Made by a program: the position numbers and the translations under genes
Notes under the pieces: generated by a model
Told to the model about the DNA's origin: nothing
Databases searched by the model: none
Seen by the model: only the letters and a program-made list of their open reading frames with translations
Origin: Thozetella sp. PMI_491
Lineage: Eukaryota; Ascomycota; Sordariomycetes; Chaetosphaeriales; Chaetosphaeriaceae
Length of the DNA: 34,603 nucleotides
Assembly (NCBI GenBank): GCA_021432635.1
Contig: MU270112.1
Span: 162,363-196,965, forward strand
Reading direction: 5' to 3'
Part shown: one piece after another, positions 32,735 through 34,603 of the stretch
Position numbering within the stretch: position 1 is the first letter of the stretch
Layout of the letters: every line of letters begins with the position of its first letter

Positions 32735-34550
32735 GTATAACTGTCTTTACCTATATATTCTTCCTTTATAACTAAAAAGGCTTTAAGATAGGGTTTAAAA
32801 CAGACTTAGTAGCTACTTGCTTTAACAAGTTTAAAAAGTAAGCCTAAGCCTATCTTATACTCTTTAGCCCTTTAGCCTTTTTTTATAGGTAATATATTAA
32901 CCTAATAGCTAAGTTTTAACTAAAAGAATACCTAAGTATTAAATAATACTAGTATAATTATATTATACTAGCCTAATAATACTACTAGCTTAATACTTAA
33001 AAGCTCCTAGCTAGATAGGTTAGTAAAACACTCCTTAGTAATAATACCTTTAACACCCCCCTTATAAGCTATATATATATTATAAAATACTCTATCTATC
33101 TCCTTTATAATAATATAATACTAATCTTTAAGCCACGCCTCTTTTTAAAGATATATAAGTATAATATATAGTATATCTACTTATATATAGTTATTAAGAA
33201 AGCCTTTAATATATATAACACTTATCTCTTTATATACCTAGGTATTATTAACCTTATCTATAAGTATAAAGACTAGAAAAGTATCTCTACTATAGCCTAT
33301 ACTACTACTAACTAGATATATATCTCTTATAGCCTTATAGCCTCTTATTAATATATATATTATATCCTCTATAAAGATATTATTTTATCTAATATAAGCT
33401 AGTAGTTTAAGATCTACCTTACCTTAAAACTTACCTAGTATATCTAGGCATAAGAGTAGTAATAGTATATACTCCTAGATAATACCTTTTCTTAGCTAAA
33501 ACCTATTATACCTATCCCTACTAATATATTACTAAACACCTATTATATAATACCTACTAATACCTTTAACAGCTTTCTTTATATAAACCTTAATAAGATA
33601 CTATAAGCTATAAACTATATTTATACCTATTATAGTAAAGACCTATTTACCCTATAAAGTACTATCTCCCTTTTTAATATTCTTACCTACTACTTAAGTA
33701 ATTTTGCCTAGTATAGCCTACCCTACCTCGCCACTATACTTAACAACTCCTTCTAAAAACATATACTTAGGCACTAACAGCTAAGGCTTAGCCTAGCTAA
33801 GATATACAATTATTATAGGTTTACCTTCCTCTTAGACCTTACTAACTAGTATAAGTTTACCTTATAAAAGTACTATTTTTACACTATTACTATCCTAAGC
33901 CTTTAGATTTATTATAGTACTATCTACTAGTACTAATAGAGTAAATCCTTTCTTAAACAACTCTTTAACCTTATTATTAAGCCTAGCTAAAGCTAAAAGC
34001 ACATCTAGATCCTTATTAAGGCTATTATTAACCTATTTCTCTATATATTCTATACTAATACTATATTTAAGCTACTCTTTACTCTTACTAATTAATACTA
34101 CTAAGCCCTTATCTAAGCCTATCTAAAATATATTATTAAAAATATAGTTAAGTTTACCCTTATAAGCCTTAAAAAAGCTATTAAGCTTATAAGCTAATAT
34201 ATTACTATAACTATATCTAACTAAAAAGCTATTAAGACTATAAATAACTTATTCTATAAACTCTAAAACCCTACTATTACCTCTTATAATATTACTATAT
34301 TCTCCTATTTTACCCACTTTAATAATATATATACCTAGCTCCTTACCCTAAATATACCACCTACTTACCTTACTAAGCTTAATATATTACTCTTTTATTA
34401 CTTTTTCTAGTAACACCCTACCCTTCCACTCTCTATCCCTAATAAAAAGCTCTTATAGATTATTAAAAGTATATATACCTAGCTAATCCTCTACTTTTAA
34501 TATATTAACTAAAACCTTAACAACCTATTACTATATAATCAGGGCAAGCT
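32735..34550 (+). pseudogene. Relic coding frame of ~600 codons, unknown type
   Basis: A single plus-strand frame continues for about 1.8 kb interrupted only by TAG and TAA, most of which would be Gln (CAG/CAA) or Trp codons before RIP. I detected no frameshift by eye. Readable stretches include DLVATCFNKFKK near 32800, TTTN.IYISYSLIASY near 33300 and LPYLATILNNSF near 33730. I do not recognise a family and see no RT, integrase or transposase motif. The frame runs on into the 49-bp repeat at the window end. The absence of TGA is partly expected because TpG is rare here. Confidence 0.5.
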
Positions 34551-34554
34551 TATA

Positions 34555-34603
34555 ACCCTATCAGTAATTTCCCGACGAGCTGTAGTAGAGCTCGTAGAAA
34601 ATT
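34555..34603. repeat. 49-bp repeat, copy cut off by the window end
   Basis: It is identical to 30432-30480 in the same orientation. The window stops inside the repeat. Confidence 0.85.

Overview
The window looks like a compartmentalised genome of a filamentous ascomycete (Pezizomycotina). It has one 7.5-kb block of balanced base composition (about 9,940-17,510) set between long AT-rich blocks. In those blocks CpA and TpG are almost absent and TpA is abundant, which is the footprint of repeat-induced point mutation (RIP). Short GT-AG introns (52-79 bp) with CTAAC/CTGAC branch sites, TTAGGG-type telomere motifs and a fungal STAND-like gene agree with this.

Left flank (1-9,936). A full-length Ty3/Gypsy chromovirus (226-8,005) has 439-bp LTRs, a perfect GTAAA target duplication, a polypurine tract and recognisable gag, protease, RT/RNase H, integrase and chromodomain remains. 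All are destroyed by RIP-type transitions. After it come fragments of the same LTR (here LTR1), a 558-bp solo LTR of a second family (LTR2) and an unmutated 255-bp solo LTR of a third family (LTR3, target duplication GTATA).

Gene island (about 9,940-17,510). Two divergent genes share a 460-bp intergenic region. One is a four-exon TauD/TfdA-like Fe(II)/2-oxoglutarate dioxygenase (minus strand, 396 aa). The other is a four-exon protein with a fungal STAND-type N-terminal domain and C-terminal ankyrin repeats but no NACHT or NB-ARC domain (plus strand, 704 aa). To their right lie about 3 kb with no recognised gene and one unexplained open frame. The island is edged by short telomere-like motifs facing outward: CCCTTA-CCCTAA on the left, and TAAGGG/TTAGGG/TTGGGG/TTAGGG on the right.

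Right flank (17,510-34,603). LTR1 fragments come first, one of them split by a second LTR2 solo copy with target duplication CTTAT. Then follow a relic coding frame, a 10-N gap, a composite satellite (19-bp minisatellite, a recurring ~135-bp module and three tRNA-like/hairpin/oligo-T units), various short tandem repeats, a cluster of eight 26-bp palindromic repeats next to a repeated 49-bp end sequence, and a ~1.8-kb relic frame of unknown type.

Both window ends stop inside repeats also present elsewhere in the window, so this is probably a whole contig or scaffold broken at repeats. The two intact genes have no evident shared pathway. The main interest is the structure around them: an island capped by telomere motifs and framed by direct LTR2 copies inside RIP-degraded repeats.
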